A program made the translations under genes and the position numbers. From Hydrogenophaga sp. (GTDB lineage Bacteria > Pseudomonadota > Gammaproteobacteria > Burkholderiales > Burkholderiaceae_C), in assembly GCF_019264445.1 (NCBI RefSeq), contig NZ_JAHVAB010000057.1:62001-126000 (forward strand): a DNA stretch of 64,000 nt, in the 5' to 3' direction. The notes under the pieces were generated by a model. That model saw nothing but the letters and a program-made list of their open reading frames with translations. It made no database searches and was not told where the DNA came from. Positions 37,146 to 46,440 of the stretch are shown one piece after another; position 1 is the stretch's first letter, and every line of letters starts with the position of its first letter.

Positions 37146-39956
37146 ATGTTCCATCTCCAAAGCCTTGAACTGCTGCATTGGGACTACTGCCAACGACTGA
37201 CCCTGCCATTGGATGGTTCGATCATCACGGTTGCAGGCCCCAACGGCTCAGGTAAGACCACGCTGTTAGATGCCATGCGCACCTTGCTGGGTCTGGATTG
37301 TTCGGGCGGGCGCAGCTACAAAACCTACGCACGCCACGCCAACGCCGACTCCGCCTGGCTGCGCGCTACGGTGGACAACCGAGCCCACGGCCGGCAAAGC
37401 TCCAGTCGCCCTTTTGCTCGCTGCCTTCTCTACAGTGACCAGGTAACGCTGGCCTGCCGAATCGAGCGCAACGGCGGCGACTGGCAACGGCGCTATCACA
37501 TGGCGGATGGAGACATCTCCATCGAGGCACTGACCCAAGTCCCTGAGAAAGACTGGCTGGGCATCGAAAACTGGCGCAAGCGCCTGGAAGGTGCTGGCCT
37601 GTCTCGTGCCATTGCCCGTGTGTTGGCGCTGGAACAAGGTCAAACAGATCGCTTGTGCGAATACTCGCCCAAGGAGCTCCTGCGTCTGGTCTTTGATGTT
37701 TTCGGAGACCAGGAGGTTCTGGACCGCTACGAAGAGGCCCGACGGCACCAAAAAGAAGTGGCCGAAGAGATGGAGATGGCCAAGCGCGAACTGGGTCATG
37801 GGGAGACCCAACTGGCCCAGCTTGAGGCGCGCGTTAACCTATACCGCCAATACCAGAACAAGTTGCGGGAGAAGGAGCGGCTCTGGACCGAAGTTATTCC
37901 CGTTCTCGCATGGAGCGAGGAACGCCTGGACGTGGCCAGTAAGCTTCGCGAGCTTCACCGGCAGCGTGTCCACCATGCCGCCACACTGCGACAACAAGCA
38001 ACAGATCGGGCGCGGCTGTTGCAACTGTCAAGGCAAAAGGAAGAGGCCAAGACAGAAGCGCTGCAGCTGGGCGAAGCCAAAGCAAGCGCACAAGCAGCCC
38101 TGCAGGAGGCGAGCGCCAACGAGCGCCCCGTTGAGCTGTTGGTCAAACATGCCAACGAATTGCTGGAACTGGCCAAGGTTGAAGGGGATGCGGAGCAGTT
38201 GACGTCTCGGCTTCAGACGTTACAGGCGGAGAAGTCACGACTCGACGGCCGCTGGCACGAGGTGAAGTCTGACCGCGATCGGGCACAGGCCTCGCTCGAC
38301 CAGCTGCAAGGCCAGCGGCAAGCGCCACCACCTGAGGATGTGTCGCGCTTTCTGCGCGTGCTTCGACAAGCGGATATCGCCCACCATGTGCTGGCCGATG
38401 TGATCGAAATCACCGACCCGCAGTGGCGTGATGCGGCTGAAGGGGTGCTGCGCAGCTCGCGCTGGGTTGTGGTGCTGAAAGATGCGGGTGACGAAGTCAA
38501 AGCCATGGAGCTGGCTGAGCGTGAGCGATACCGGCACTATGTGGTGGCCCAGGCTGCGGAGGCGCCTAAATCTCCAGACCCGGCGAGCCTGCTGGCAGTG
38601 CTGCGATTTGCAGGCACCGCGCCGACATGGCTATTGCGTCAGCTCGAACAGATTCGGCGTGTGGCCAATCCAGCCGAGGGGACGAAAAGGGGTGGTGAAT
38701 GGATCACGCCCAAAGCATTTTGGCGCGATAGCCGGGGCGGGCGCAGTGTGTGGGTTGACCCGAGCCAGCACCAATTCGGCGCGGCCGCCGTGGCGGCACG
38801 ACGCGAGTCCATCGAGAAGCGTTTGGCGGACCTCGACAAGCAGTTGGGCCAAGTGGCGAAAGACCAGGCAACCAATACCCGTCAGCTAAAGGCAGCCGAA
38901 GATGCAGCCAAGGGCGTCAGCGCCGCTTCTGAGTTGGTCCGTCGCAGCGATGAGTTTGAACAGGCGCGTCAGCAACTGCCACACCTTGTACAGGCGCGTA
39001 AGTCTGCCGCACATCGCTGGCAGACGCTGGATACTGAGCACGGAGCAGCGAATAAGCGGGAATCGGCTCTGGAAGCCGATTACAAGCGCGTCCAGAACGC
39101 GCTGGAGGAAAGTGAACGGAACGCACGGCGGTACGTGGGCGAGTGGGAAGACAAACGCTCTGCATTGCGTCAGCGCTCCAGTGAATCAGCTACAGCAAAG
39201 AAAAAGTTTCCTGCCCGATGGCTTCGAACTGAAGCGCTTGAAGCGCTGCGAAAGACATATCAAAACGCCACTCAGGCGCGGCTGCGCGGCGAAGCCGTAG
39301 AGAAGGATCTGACAGAAGGCTCCTGGGAAACTGATCCAACCGTCGAAGAAAAGCACACTCTGATGGCCGCCACTGTCGAAGGCCAGAAGCAGGTGCTGCA
39401 GCAGCGTGAAGCGAGCAACAACAGCGCGAGCATTGCGGTGAACAACGCTCGCGAGCGCTACATCGACGTGTTGCGGTCCACAGTGCGTCGCTACAGAAAG
39501 AACATCGTCGAACTGGGGCAGTTGGCTGGCGTTGAGGTCAGCGCCGATCTTCCGCACCTAGACAATGACGACACCGTACTCCGCCAAGCCGAACTCAAGG
39601 TCAATTTCAACTTCGACGGCAAGGGCCAGATCGGTCTGAACGACGGAGAGGCCTCGGGCGGACAGCAGGTCATCAAGTCGCTCATTTTGTTGGTCGGCCT
39701 GCTTAAGGATGAGGAAACGCCGGGCGGCTTCGTGTTCATCGACGAACCATTCGCTCACCTCGACGTGAGGAACATTCAGCTGGTGGGCCACTTCCTGAAG
39801 TCCACCCGCGCGCAATACGTCTTGACCACACCGATCACCCACAACGTAGAGGTGTTCGAGCCAGCAGATGTGACTCTGGTGACCTCCAAAAAGCCAGCAG
39901 GTGCACGCTGGGCACCTCCGATTGGCGTGCTGAAGCGACGCGTTGCGCAACCGTGA
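37146..39956 (+). CDS. jetC: Wadjet JetC-like SMC/MukB-type ATPase
   Basis: The 936-residue protein has the SMC plan: Walker A GPNGSGKTT (residues 31-39), an early Q-loop region, two long coiled-coil arms (about 220-400 and 560-750) around a hinge-like middle, and a C-terminal ABC signature (SGGQQ, about 836-840). Walker B follows (FVFIDEPFAHLD, about 862-873). JetC hydrolyses ATP to extrude DNA loops and present closed circular plasmids to JetD. The ATG at 37146 is used; the upstream extension overlaps jetB. Confidence 0.88.
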   Translation: MFHLQSLELLHWDYCQRLTLPLDGSIITVAGPNGSGKTTLLDAMRTLLGLDCSGGRSYKTYARHANADSAWLRATVDNRAHGRQSSSRPFARCLLYSDQVTLACRIERNGGDWQRRYHMADGDISIEALTQVPEKDWLGIENWRKRLEGAGLSRAIARVLALEQGQTDRLCEYSPKELLRLVFDVFGDQEVLDRYEEARRHQKEVAEEMEMAKRELGHGETQLAQLEARVNLYRQYQNKLREKERLWTEVIPVLAWSEERLDVASKLRELHRQRVHHAATLRQQATDRARLLQLSRQKEEAKTEALQLGEAKASAQAALQEASANERPVELLVKHANELLELAKVEGDAEQLTSRLQTLQAEKSRLDGRWHEVKSDRDRAQASLDQLQGQRQAPPPEDVSRFLRVLRQADIAHHVLADVIEITDPQWRDAAEGVLRSSRWVVVLKDAGDEVKAMELAERERYRHYVVAQAAEAPKSPDPASLLAVLRFAGTAPTWLLRQLEQIRRVANPAEGTKRGGEWITPKAFWRDSRGGRSVWVDPSQHQFGAAAVAARRESIEKRLADLDKQLGQVAKDQATNTRQLKAAEDAAKGVSAASELVRRSDEFEQARQQLPHLVQARKSAAHRWQTLDTEHGAANKRESALEADYKRVQNALEESERNARRYVGEWEDKRSALRQRSSESATAKKKFPARWLRTEALEALRKTYQNATQARLRGEAVEKDLTEGSWETDPTVEEKHTLMAATVEGQKQVLQQREASNNSASIAVNNARERYIDVLRSTVRRYRKNIVELGQLAGVEVSADLPHLDNDDTVLRQAELKVNFNFDGKGQIGLNDGEASGGQQVIKSLILLVGLLKDEETPGGFVFIDEPFAHLDVRNIQLVGHFLKSTRAQYVLTTPITHNVEVFEPADVTLVTSKKPAGARWAPPIGVLKRRVAQP

Positions 39957-39967
39957 GGGGTTCACCA

Positions 39968-41188
39968 ATGGAGTGGGTGGATGTTCAGATACGACGAGGT
40001 GTGCGTGAGCGTTCCGCCGCTAAAACAACGCCCTCCGAATTGGGGCTACTGCCGGTTGAGCAACGTGAGCTACTCACCCTCTGGGTACGCAAGGACAACG
40101 CATCCCGTGGACGCGATTCGCTCCTGAAGGAGGGTGGTCAGCATCGCATCGAGCTTTCCGAAGCCCTGTGCGATTGGCTGTTGCGCGAGGGGTGGATCAA
40201 CCGGAAAGAAAAGCTCATAGGCGGTCACTGGCAATGGGATGCATTGACCTGGCGGGACCTTCACACCTTGAAGCAACTGCTTGGTGTGGGTAGTAGAACT
40301 CAGCGCAATGAAAGTCGGGCCTTGTTGTTGGAGGATTTGCGGCAGTGGCTTAGTGGACTTGAAGCGACTGATCTGCCTTCACAACACAGAGGTTTGCTCG
40401 ACGACTTGACCCACGCACTATCCAGTTTGGAACAGGACGCCGCGCAGCGAGTCGAGGTGCTGGAAGCGCGTGATCGTTGGATCAGGGCTTTATATAGCTG
40501 GTGCCTAGACGAGCGACAAGGAACGCGCCGCGACTTCGCGTTGCATGCCGGCGAACACACCAAGTCCATTGGCGCTGGTGACTGGAAATGGCTGGAAGAG
40601 CACTTCGATCTGGAGCGGTACGGAGTGAGCCACTTCACTCCAATGATGTGGGTAGCGGGGCAGGGTGTGTTGCATTGGGACGAGCGCACCGTCGACCTGA
40701 ATGCGGTGAGCTTTCTGGCGCTGCCATTGGATGACGTTCTGCGAGTGAAAGCAGTCACCGCTGCTCCAGCGCATTGGTGGCTCATCGAGAACCGCACCAG
40801 CTTTGAACGACAGGCGCAGCAGCTGGCGGACGGTGTCCTGCTGGCGTGGATGCCCGGGAGGCCTTCTACCGCATGGCTTGCGGCCATTGAGCACTTCGCT
40901 CAATTCGCACCTGCACCCTTGCGGGTAAGTGCAGACGCCGATCCCGCGGGCGTGGACATAGCCTGGGGTATGGGCCGGGTTTGGGAGCGCCTAGGCTTGC
41001 CGTGGGAGCCATTTCAAATGGGGGTTGATGAACTGCGTGCGGCACAACAACCGTGGGCCTTGAACGCTCACGACAAAGCCTTGATCTCCCGACTGTTGGC
41101 GTCGCCGGATCTGCCGCAAGCGTTGCACCAAATCTGCCTGGCTATGCAGCGCGATGGGTTCAAAGCGGAACAGGAGGGCTGGTTGTAG
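39968..41188 (+). CDS. jetD: Wadjet JetD-like Toprim nuclease
   Basis: The 406-residue protein has an N-terminal DUF3322-like helical region and a C-terminal DUF2220/Toprim domain. The Toprim metal site is visible as DADPAGVDIA (about residues 324-333), with an upstream WWLIENRTSFE segment carrying a conserved Glu. JetD cuts DNA held by the JetABC motor. It lies 11 bp after jetC and closes the operon. The gene set and order match Wadjet; I do not assign a Wadjet subtype. Confidence 0.85.
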   Translation: MEWVDVQIRRGVRERSAAKTTPSELGLLPVEQRELLTLWVRKDNASRGRDSLLKEGGQHRIELSEALCDWLLREGWINRKEKLIGGHWQWDALTWRDLHTLKQLLGVGSRTQRNESRALLLEDLRQWLSGLEATDLPSQHRGLLDDLTHALSSLEQDAAQRVEVLEARDRWIRALYSWCLDERQGTRRDFALHAGEHTKSIGAGDWKWLEEHFDLERYGVSHFTPMMWVAGQGVLHWDERTVDLNAVSFLALPLDDVLRVKAVTAAPAHWWLIENRTSFERQAQQLADGVLLAWMPGRPSTAWLAAIEHFAQFAPAPLRVSADADPAGVDIAWGMGRVWERLGLPWEPFQMGVDELRAAQQPWALNAHDKALISRLLASPDLPQALHQICLAMQRDGFKAEQEGWL

Positions 41189-41286
41189 CGCGCAGGCGAC
41201 GCTTGACTGCGCGGCATTCCAGCAATTGAGTGGCGAACGAGCGTCGTTTGGAGTAATCCGCGGCAATCGATCCTGGCACCCCCCTG

Positions 41287-41302
41287 ATCCGCCTGAGCGG
41301 AT
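41287..41302. repeat. Short inverted repeat between convergent jetD and lodB-like genes
   Basis: ATCCGC and GCGGAT pair across a CTGA loop in the 126-bp gap between the two convergent genes. There is no strong T-run on either side, so it is at best a weak bidirectional terminator. Confidence 0.35.
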
Positions 41303-41314
41303 ACCCAAAATAGC

Positions 41315-42445
41315 TCAATCGTTATCGTCGATAGCGCTTTCCAAAACTTCGAACTTGTGGCGACGCGTCCAAAACACAGCATCTGGCCAGCGCCTCTCAA
41401 GAGCGTAGAAATGGCAGCGTTGCAGGAGGTAGGCTGCAAGAATGACCTGCACTCTTGAATCCCAATCTGCGAGTGACTCTTTCGTTCCCCGAATGTAGGC
41501 AAGCACGGATGCGGCAGCTTCTTGTGCCGTTACTAGTGCATGAAGAAGACCTTGCGAAGCCAATGGATCGAAGGCCAAGCACGCGTCGCCTACCGCAAGC
41601 CAGTCAAGACCAGATGCCGGCGTCGCCCACTGCTCATGGGCTGGCGCAACGTGCAGCGCCCCGGATGCTACGCATCCAGAGATTCGCGAGCTGATCAGTC
41701 TCGTGTCGCGTGCTAGATCTAGCAATTGCCTTGCGTTGCGCGGCCGTCCGCAATCAAGATCGCTATCTGTATGCCAAGCAACCACGCACGAAGAGTTCGA
41801 TACGTCCGCGCTGTACCACCAACCGTATGGTGCGGATTCGATGAGAGTCGCCCCAATGTGTTCTTGAGTGCATTCATCGAACCAAGCGTAGAAGCAGACC
41901 ATCTTGCTTCGGCGCTTGGCTCTTGCTCCCACCCGGCGGACAACACTGGCTGATCGCCCTGAAGCGTCGACTATCACTCGACTGTAGATAACCTGTAGGC
42001 CGGATGCAGTTTCCACTTCGCATCGCCAGCGTCGGGATTTGTCTCCCTCACAGTAGTGCAGTCTGCGCAGCCATGCAGAGTCGCCATATTCGACGCCACT
42101 ACTTAGAGCCGAATCGAACAGCATGCTGTCAAAGCGGTCCCTGTCTAGATGCCAACCAGCACCGTCAGGATCGAGGATCGAGTCCCTTTCAAACACATCT
42201 GGCCCACCCCAGACCGAGCGCCGAAACCACGACCGCCGATGGCCAGCCGCTTCGAACTCTTCCCACATGCGCAAGTCTGTCAGGATCCTCCTTGCGGCAG
42301 CGGGTAGAGATTCGCCGATTCGGCGGCAGCTCTGAGTCGGTCTACCTATGAGTCCGACTCGGCAATGCCGCGCAAGCTCCTTGGCTAGGACCGAGCCAGA
42401 TGGCCCGGTGCCGACCACGAGGACGTCGAAGTCCTTGAGTTGCAT
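41315..42445 (-). CDS. LodB-like FAD-dependent monooxygenase, predicted quinone-cofactor maturase
   Basis: The 376-residue flavoprotein has an N-terminal Rossmann motif (VVGTGPSGSVLAKELA, about residues 10-25), a DASGRSASVVRR segment (about 165-176) and a C-terminal GDACLAFDPLASQG motif (about 288-301). These are features of the tryptophan-halogenase/p-hydroxybenzoate-hydroxylase-like group to which LodB belongs. LodB hydroxylates the tryptophan that becomes cysteine tryptophylquinone (CTQ) in LodA. The gene lies 40 bp after the lodA-like gene on the same strand, which strongly supports this role. A general flavin oxygenase is the alternative. Confidence 0.75.
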   Translation of the reverse strand: MQLKDFDVLVVGTGPSGSVLAKELARHCRVGLIGRPTQSCRRIGESLPAAARRILTDLRMWEEFEAAGHRRSWFRRSVWGGPDVFERDSILDPDGAGWHLDRDRFDSMLFDSALSSGVEYGDSAWLRRLHYCEGDKSRRWRCEVETASGLQVIYSRVIVDASGRSASVVRRVGARAKRRSKMVCFYAWFDECTQEHIGATLIESAPYGWWYSADVSNSSCVVAWHTDSDLDCGRPRNARQLLDLARDTRLISSRISGCVASGALHVAPAHEQWATPASGLDWLAVGDACLAFDPLASQGLLHALVTAQEAAASVLAYIRGTKESLADWDSRVQVILAAYLLQRCHFYALERRWPDAVFWTRRHKFEVLESAIDDND

Positions 42446-42485
42446 TACGGGTAGCTAAGAGATCACCAACGCGGTGGGGTCTTCA

Positions 42486-44375
42486 TCATTGCTCGGAGCC
42501 ACCAATGGCTCTGAATGTCCGCAGAGAGGCTTCGTTCTCGGAATTGAAGGGTTCGATATGATCTTCCAACGGTGCGTGAGCTGCGCCAGCCGCGGGATCG
42601 GGTGCAACTCGGTTCTCTACCTGCATAACCGGGGGAAGGTCTTTGTCGCCAGGAATCCCGGGACGGGACTCGATGATGCCCATATCAGCAAAGTTCGAGA
42701 TCATCCGGTTGATCTGGCTTTCGTATCCGCCAGGGCCTAGCGTCCTAAACCACGACTCTCTCTTTGCGAAGGCTGAGATCCTTTCCTCCCGGCCTAGGCC
42801 TGGATCGATTGCTCTCTGATAGGCCTCTTCTGTTAGGACTTGGTTCGGCACGCGCGCAGGCCAGAACGTGGGGAGGTACGGGTCATATCGCGGGCCGTAC
42901 CCAGCGTAGTAGCCGCCACGGCAGCTCGCCGTATCTGTCTGCCACGGTACCGCCATCCATCGCGTGAGGTCTCCAGCCGTTTGCGCATACAACGGCCCAT
43001 CGATCGATAGCGCGGACTCCTGAGTTAGCTGTGCACCGTACTTTGCCGTGCTTGCTGCCCCGGCGGACGCTTCTCGAATTCGAAACGGAGCACGAAACAA
43101 GGTGGCATGGCGCATTGGCCAAGTGAGTTCACACCCTGGATGAAAGGCGTCAGCAAGACAGTTGTCCATTGCAGCTTCGTCAAGCATCGTTGGCTGCAAC
43201 GAAAGCGGCGTCTTCTCCAAGTCCACAGGTGGCAAAACTGTTGGATCCCAATCATTGGTGAAGCGCCCTGCAGCCCAATGTTCGAGCATTCTCAGTTGGG
43301 TCCTCGTGAGTGTTGAATGCTGCCTTGGGGTGTTTGCCGGAGGCACGTCCATAGCATCGCCATACAGCCAGGGCCATGGCTGCGGAGATGTGCCGTCGCG
43401 CTCATACCGTCGGAACGAATTCGCTACCTGCTGGCGAAGCTCGGCCCATGTATCTCCCGGACTGCTGAGCTTAGCAATCCACTCCAAGTTGTCAGCGCAA
43501 GCCGTACCTCCCCAGCCAAACTGGGCTGCGAAGCCCTTGTTCGCCCATTGCAGGCTTGTCTGCCGCGAGAGGATGGGAAGAATGTGCTCGGTGAATGAGA
43601 CCGAACCGGGGAACGACATCATTCCTGCTTGGACGTAGACATCCTCGAGCAAGTCTTTCATCGTTCGTACCGACTTCATTTCAGGGCCATAGTTGGGTGG
43701 AGCTACCACCACCCAAGCCGATTCAACCGGGATTGAGACCCCATTGCTGGTAACGCGTGCTCGTACTGGCCCGTCCGATGTGTCGTCGTACCAGCCATCG
43801 TTGTTTGCGAAAGTGGTCGCCGGCGTTCCATCTACTGACGCCGATACCCCACGCCCACCGAGTACCAGAAGACGTCCATGATCGTCCGTGCGAACCTCCC
43901 CGAGGTATACCGATTTGCCTGCGAAAGTTCCGCTGTCAAAGCGATAGGCAGCGCCGTGTTGGCCAACACCGGATATGCGTCGCAAGCCTGGTCGGATCGC
44001 GAGCCTATCGCGGTCTAATATGTTCGGATTTCGAAGGAGACTCGGGGCTGCAGACACGGCTTCAGGAACATCCAAAGCGATCTGGAACTGGTACCAGGCG
44101 GATTTCGAGTTCGCCAGCTCAACCTCCCATTCGACGGTCGCATTAGAAGCAGTAATCTCCTGTACCACTTGCCCCGTCGCGTTATACCCATAGATCCTGA
44201 AGCGTGCAGCCTCCCGCTTGAGCGCCCCTGACGAATCTCGCAGGAATCCACGAGGCATGGGTGGAGGGTGACGAACTTCGGGCGCGACAACGAAGTCATC
44301 GAGACTGTTTCCGACTCGTGCAACGCCAATCCCAGGATGGATGGATGCACGAACGATTGTCAAATCTAGAGCCAT
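42486..44375 (-). CDS. LodA-like quinoprotein amine/amino-acid oxidase
   Basis: The 629-residue protein begins with the family motif IHPGIGVARVGNS (about residues 10-22). LodA of Marinomonas is an L-lysine epsilon-oxidase with a CTQ cofactor from Cys516 and Trp581; relatives oxidise other amino acids or modified substrates. Here Cys415 (HPGCELTW) and Trp478 (VPWQTD) are 63 residues apart and fit those positions; Trp505 (FWPARVPNQV) lies in another conserved patch. The ATG at 44375 puts the family motif near the N-terminus; the longer frame to 44426 is less likely. No signal peptide is seen. Substrate cannot be told from sequence. Confidence 0.8.
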   Translation of the reverse strand: MALDLTIVRASIHPGIGVARVGNSLDDFVVAPEVRHPPPMPRGFLRDSSGALKREAARFRIYGYNATGQVVQEITASNATVEWEVELANSKSAWYQFQIALDVPEAVSAAPSLLRNPNILDRDRLAIRPGLRRISGVGQHGAAYRFDSGTFAGKSVYLGEVRTDDHGRLLVLGGRGVSASVDGTPATTFANNDGWYDDTSDGPVRARVTSNGVSIPVESAWVVVAPPNYGPEMKSVRTMKDLLEDVYVQAGMMSFPGSVSFTEHILPILSRQTSLQWANKGFAAQFGWGGTACADNLEWIAKLSSPGDTWAELRQQVANSFRRYERDGTSPQPWPWLYGDAMDVPPANTPRQHSTLTRTQLRMLEHWAAGRFTNDWDPTVLPPVDLEKTPLSLQPTMLDEAAMDNCLADAFHPGCELTWPMRHATLFRAPFRIREASAGAASTAKYGAQLTQESALSIDGPLYAQTAGDLTRWMAVPWQTDTASCRGGYYAGYGPRYDPYLPTFWPARVPNQVLTEEAYQRAIDPGLGREERISAFAKRESWFRTLGPGGYESQINRMISNFADMGIIESRPGIPGDKDLPPVMQVENRVAPDPAAGAAHAPLEDHIEPFNSENEASLRTFRAIGGSEQ

Positions 44376-44436
44376 GTTATCGCTCCCGAAACGCCACACA
44401 CTCACAAATTGCGTGAAGCATACCAATCGGCGGTGC

Positions 44437-44465
44437 TTGCCGGAGCTGTGCCTTAAAACTATACT
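44437..44465 (+). promoter_or_regulatory. Probable sigma-70 promoter for the peptide-radical SAM genes
   Basis: TTGCCG (44437-44442) and TATACT (44460-44465) are separated by 17 bp, close to the -35/-10 consensus. The pair lies 87 bp upstream of the 65-residue peptide start, within the divergent gap to the lodA-like gene. Confidence 0.55.
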
Positions 44466-44552
44466 GAGTCTGCCACGGGTTCGGCGGGAGGAGCGAGGCC
44501 AAAGCAGGACTTGTGTGGCTCATTCAATCAACGTGATCGAAAGGAAGAAGCT

Positions 44553-44750
44553 ATGTCATGGCCTAGAGATGGACATATGGCTCTTGTGCTCGAGGTGAAA
44601 GCGCTGAAGAAGGAGTTGCTGGCACTCAAGAAGAGCTACGCGGCACTCGCCAAAGAGGTGGCTTCAATCAAGACTAAGCTTGCAAAAGCTCCTGCAAAGA
44701 CTGCACCTGCAAAGAAGAAGCCTGCCGCCAAGAAGGTTACGAAGAGCTAG
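44553..44750 (+). CDS. 65-residue lysine-rich peptide, possible substrate or precursor
   Basis: The ATG at 44553 follows a purine-rich ribosome-binding site (AAGGAAGAAG). The peptide has a short N-terminus with Trp3 and His8, a heptad-like helix (about residues 13-45, many Leu/Ala/Lys) and a C-terminal tail of Lys/Ala/Pro repeats like histone-H1-type proteins. Sixteen of 65 residues are lysine; there is no cysteine. It sits 23 bp upstream of the radical SAM gene and divergent to the LodA-like oxidase. It may be a modified peptide, or simply a small nucleic-acid-binding protein; no family was recognised. Confidence 0.6.
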   Translation: MSWPRDGHMALVLEVKALKKELLALKKSYAALAKEVASIKTKLAKAPAKTAPAKKKPAAKKVTKS

Positions 44751-44773
44751 TACCTAAGAGCTGGGCGGCTGCC

Positions 44774-45931
44774 GTGAAATCGTTGAACGCCCAGCTAGGT
44801 CTCTTTGATGTGGACCTGAACGTCACAGCGCGATGTAACCTGCGTTGTGACTTCTGTTCCGTTCCCGTCAAGACGGTAACAGAGCGATGTGATGAGTTGA
44901 GCTTGGACGAGATCAGAGATGTCCTCGCACAGCTTGATCGTTTGGGCACACAGGTAGTTCGAGTAGTCGGAGGCGAGCCATTTGTTCGTCGCGACATCGA
45001 GGGCATCCTGCAGGCTCTTGGAGGTCATGGCTTCTTCAGCTCGGTGCTAACTAACGCTACAGTGCTGAAGGCCCGACATCTCGACGTCGTTCGCGAATGC
45101 GGAGTGGACGCGATATCCTTTAGTGTTGACGGGCACACCGCCGAGCTGCATGACGCTTCACGCGGGATGCCGCGTGCTTTCGAGCGGCTGACAGCAATGG
45201 TGGAGAAGTGCAACAGCCTCGACATACGTCATCGCATGATGACCGCGGTCACATCTGCAACATTGCCTCACTTGAAAGCGCTTTGCCAGTTTGCGTCACA
45301 GCAGGGGTTTGAATCCCTCAGCTTCATCCTGTTAGGTATGGGCGGGGCGGCGAACTCAGCCCCTACGAGATTCCCTACCTATGTGGAATGGTCTGCAGCC
45401 ATTGTGGATCTCACGCGCTTCCTCGCAACCGATCCCTTGCCTGCCCTCTCCGTGTCGTTATTGTTTCCACATGAAGATCCGACACCAGTCGAGCTGCAAG
45501 AGCCGCTGGAGCGCGCTGGCTTACTAGAGCAGATGCAGTCGGTGTGGCGGATTGCACCGGATTCGAATGCACGTTGGGGACGAAGTATGTGCCTAGCTGG
45601 TCGAAGAAGCATTGCGATCATGCCCAATGGGGACGTTTTCGGGTGCGACTTAATGCGAGAGTTGCCCGATATGTGCGCCGGCAATGTGCGCCGACAGTCT
45701 ATCGAGTCGATCTTCAAACGCTCACCGGTTTTACTGGCCCTGCGAGACAGCCCGGAAGTTCAGGGGTGCGGTTCGCCAAGCGCAAAAGACTGGAGCTTCT
45801 CGTGTGGTCAGTGCCGGGCAGGTCTCCGACATATGCAAGCGCAAGCCCGTCAAGCGCGGCCAGGTGTTAGCGTTTCCGTCCACGCACCATTGCCAAGATT
45901 AACGCGTCGAACCATCGACCTCCCTCCTTAA
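44774..45931 (+). CDS. Radical SAM/SPASM-domain enzyme
   Basis: The 385-residue protein has the radical SAM cluster motif CNLRCDFC (Cys21, 25 and 28). A conserved VGGEPFVRRDI segment (about 56-66) follows, with a C-terminal SPASM-like domain rich in cysteines: a CLAG, IAIMPNGDVFGCDLM, MCAGNVR and VQGCGSP...SCGQC series (about 272-357). SPASM enzymes often modify ribosomal peptides or mature quinone cofactors. The GTG start at 44774 keeps the motif near the N-terminus and lies 23 bp after the lysine-rich peptide gene. Its 3' end overlaps the opposite-strand GNAT gene by 65 bp. Confidence 0.82.
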   Translation: MKSLNAQLGLFDVDLNVTARCNLRCDFCSVPVKTVTERCDELSLDEIRDVLAQLDRLGTQVVRVVGGEPFVRRDIEGILQALGGHGFFSSVLTNATVLKARHLDVVRECGVDAISFSVDGHTAELHDASRGMPRAFERLTAMVEKCNSLDIRHRMMTAVTSATLPHLKALCQFASQQGFESLSFILLGMGGAANSAPTRFPTYVEWSAAIVDLTRFLATDPLPALSVSLLFPHEDPTPVELQEPLERAGLLEQMQSVWRIAPDSNARWGRSMCLAGRRSIAIMPNGDVFGCDLMRELPDMCAGNVRRQSIESIFKRSPVLLALRDSPEVQGCGSPSAKDWSFSCGQCRAGLRHMQAQARQARPGVSVSVHAPLPRLTRRTIDLPP

Positions 45932-46424
45932 ATCGACCTGCGCTCGTTCCTTCCTCCTGAAACCCAATAGATTTGCACATGTGAATCGACATGGCATTTT
46001 CGGGACGAGCTTGCCCTTCTATGCGGTGCAGATGGAGCCTGCGAAACCCGAACCGAATCAATCCGCGTAAAGCTTCGCTTGCATACCCTTGGCGCCGATA
46101 TGCAGTGTGTACTATGGCGCCGATACTAGCCATCTGTCGGTTGCCGCGGAGAACGTCGAAGAGCATCACTTCCCCGATGAACTCCCCTGTGCGCGCTACG
46201 AAGACGCCGAATCGATAGCTCCGATCCTCTAGCATTTGATCCAATCGGTAGTCGGTCATGCGCCCGAACTCCGCTCGATCAGACAAGGACACGGCAAGTG
46301 AGCCACCTTCCATCTCCGCCTTCGAAAGCTGCGATCGCCCACGCGTGCGCATACAAGCCTCGTAATCCGTCGGCTCAAGCGGCCTCACCCAGAGTCTCTT
46401 CGTTTTGAATTCGAACTCAAGCAT
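45867..46424 (-). CDS. GNAT-family N-acetyltransferase (RimJ/RimL-like)
   Basis: The 185-residue protein has the RimJ/RimL-type N-terminus (TKRLWVRPLEPTDYEACM, about residues 8-25). The acetyl-CoA site follows (IVHTAYRRQGYASEALRGLI, about 107-126) and then RPENAMSIHMCKSIGFQEEG. It should acetylate an amine on a small molecule or protein N-terminus. It is divergent from the deiminase-like gene, with starts about 17 bp apart, and convergent with the radical SAM gene. Confidence 0.8.
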   Translation of the reverse strand: MLEFEFKTKRLWVRPLEPTDYEACMRTRGRSQLSKAEMEGGSLAVSLSDRAEFGRMTDYRLDQMLEDRSYRFGVFVARTGEFIGEVMLFDVLRGNRQMASIGAIVHTAYRRQGYASEALRGLIRFGFRRLHLHRIEGQARPENAMSIHMCKSIGFQEEGTSAGRFKEGGRWFDALILAMVRGRKR

Positions 46425-46440
46425 GCGAGGAATTCTAGTT

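Noticed and set aside
44553-44750. Peptide as a QhpC-like quinohemoprotein gamma subunit
   Set aside because: No cysteines and few acidic residues, so the thioether and CTQ bridges of QhpC cannot form.
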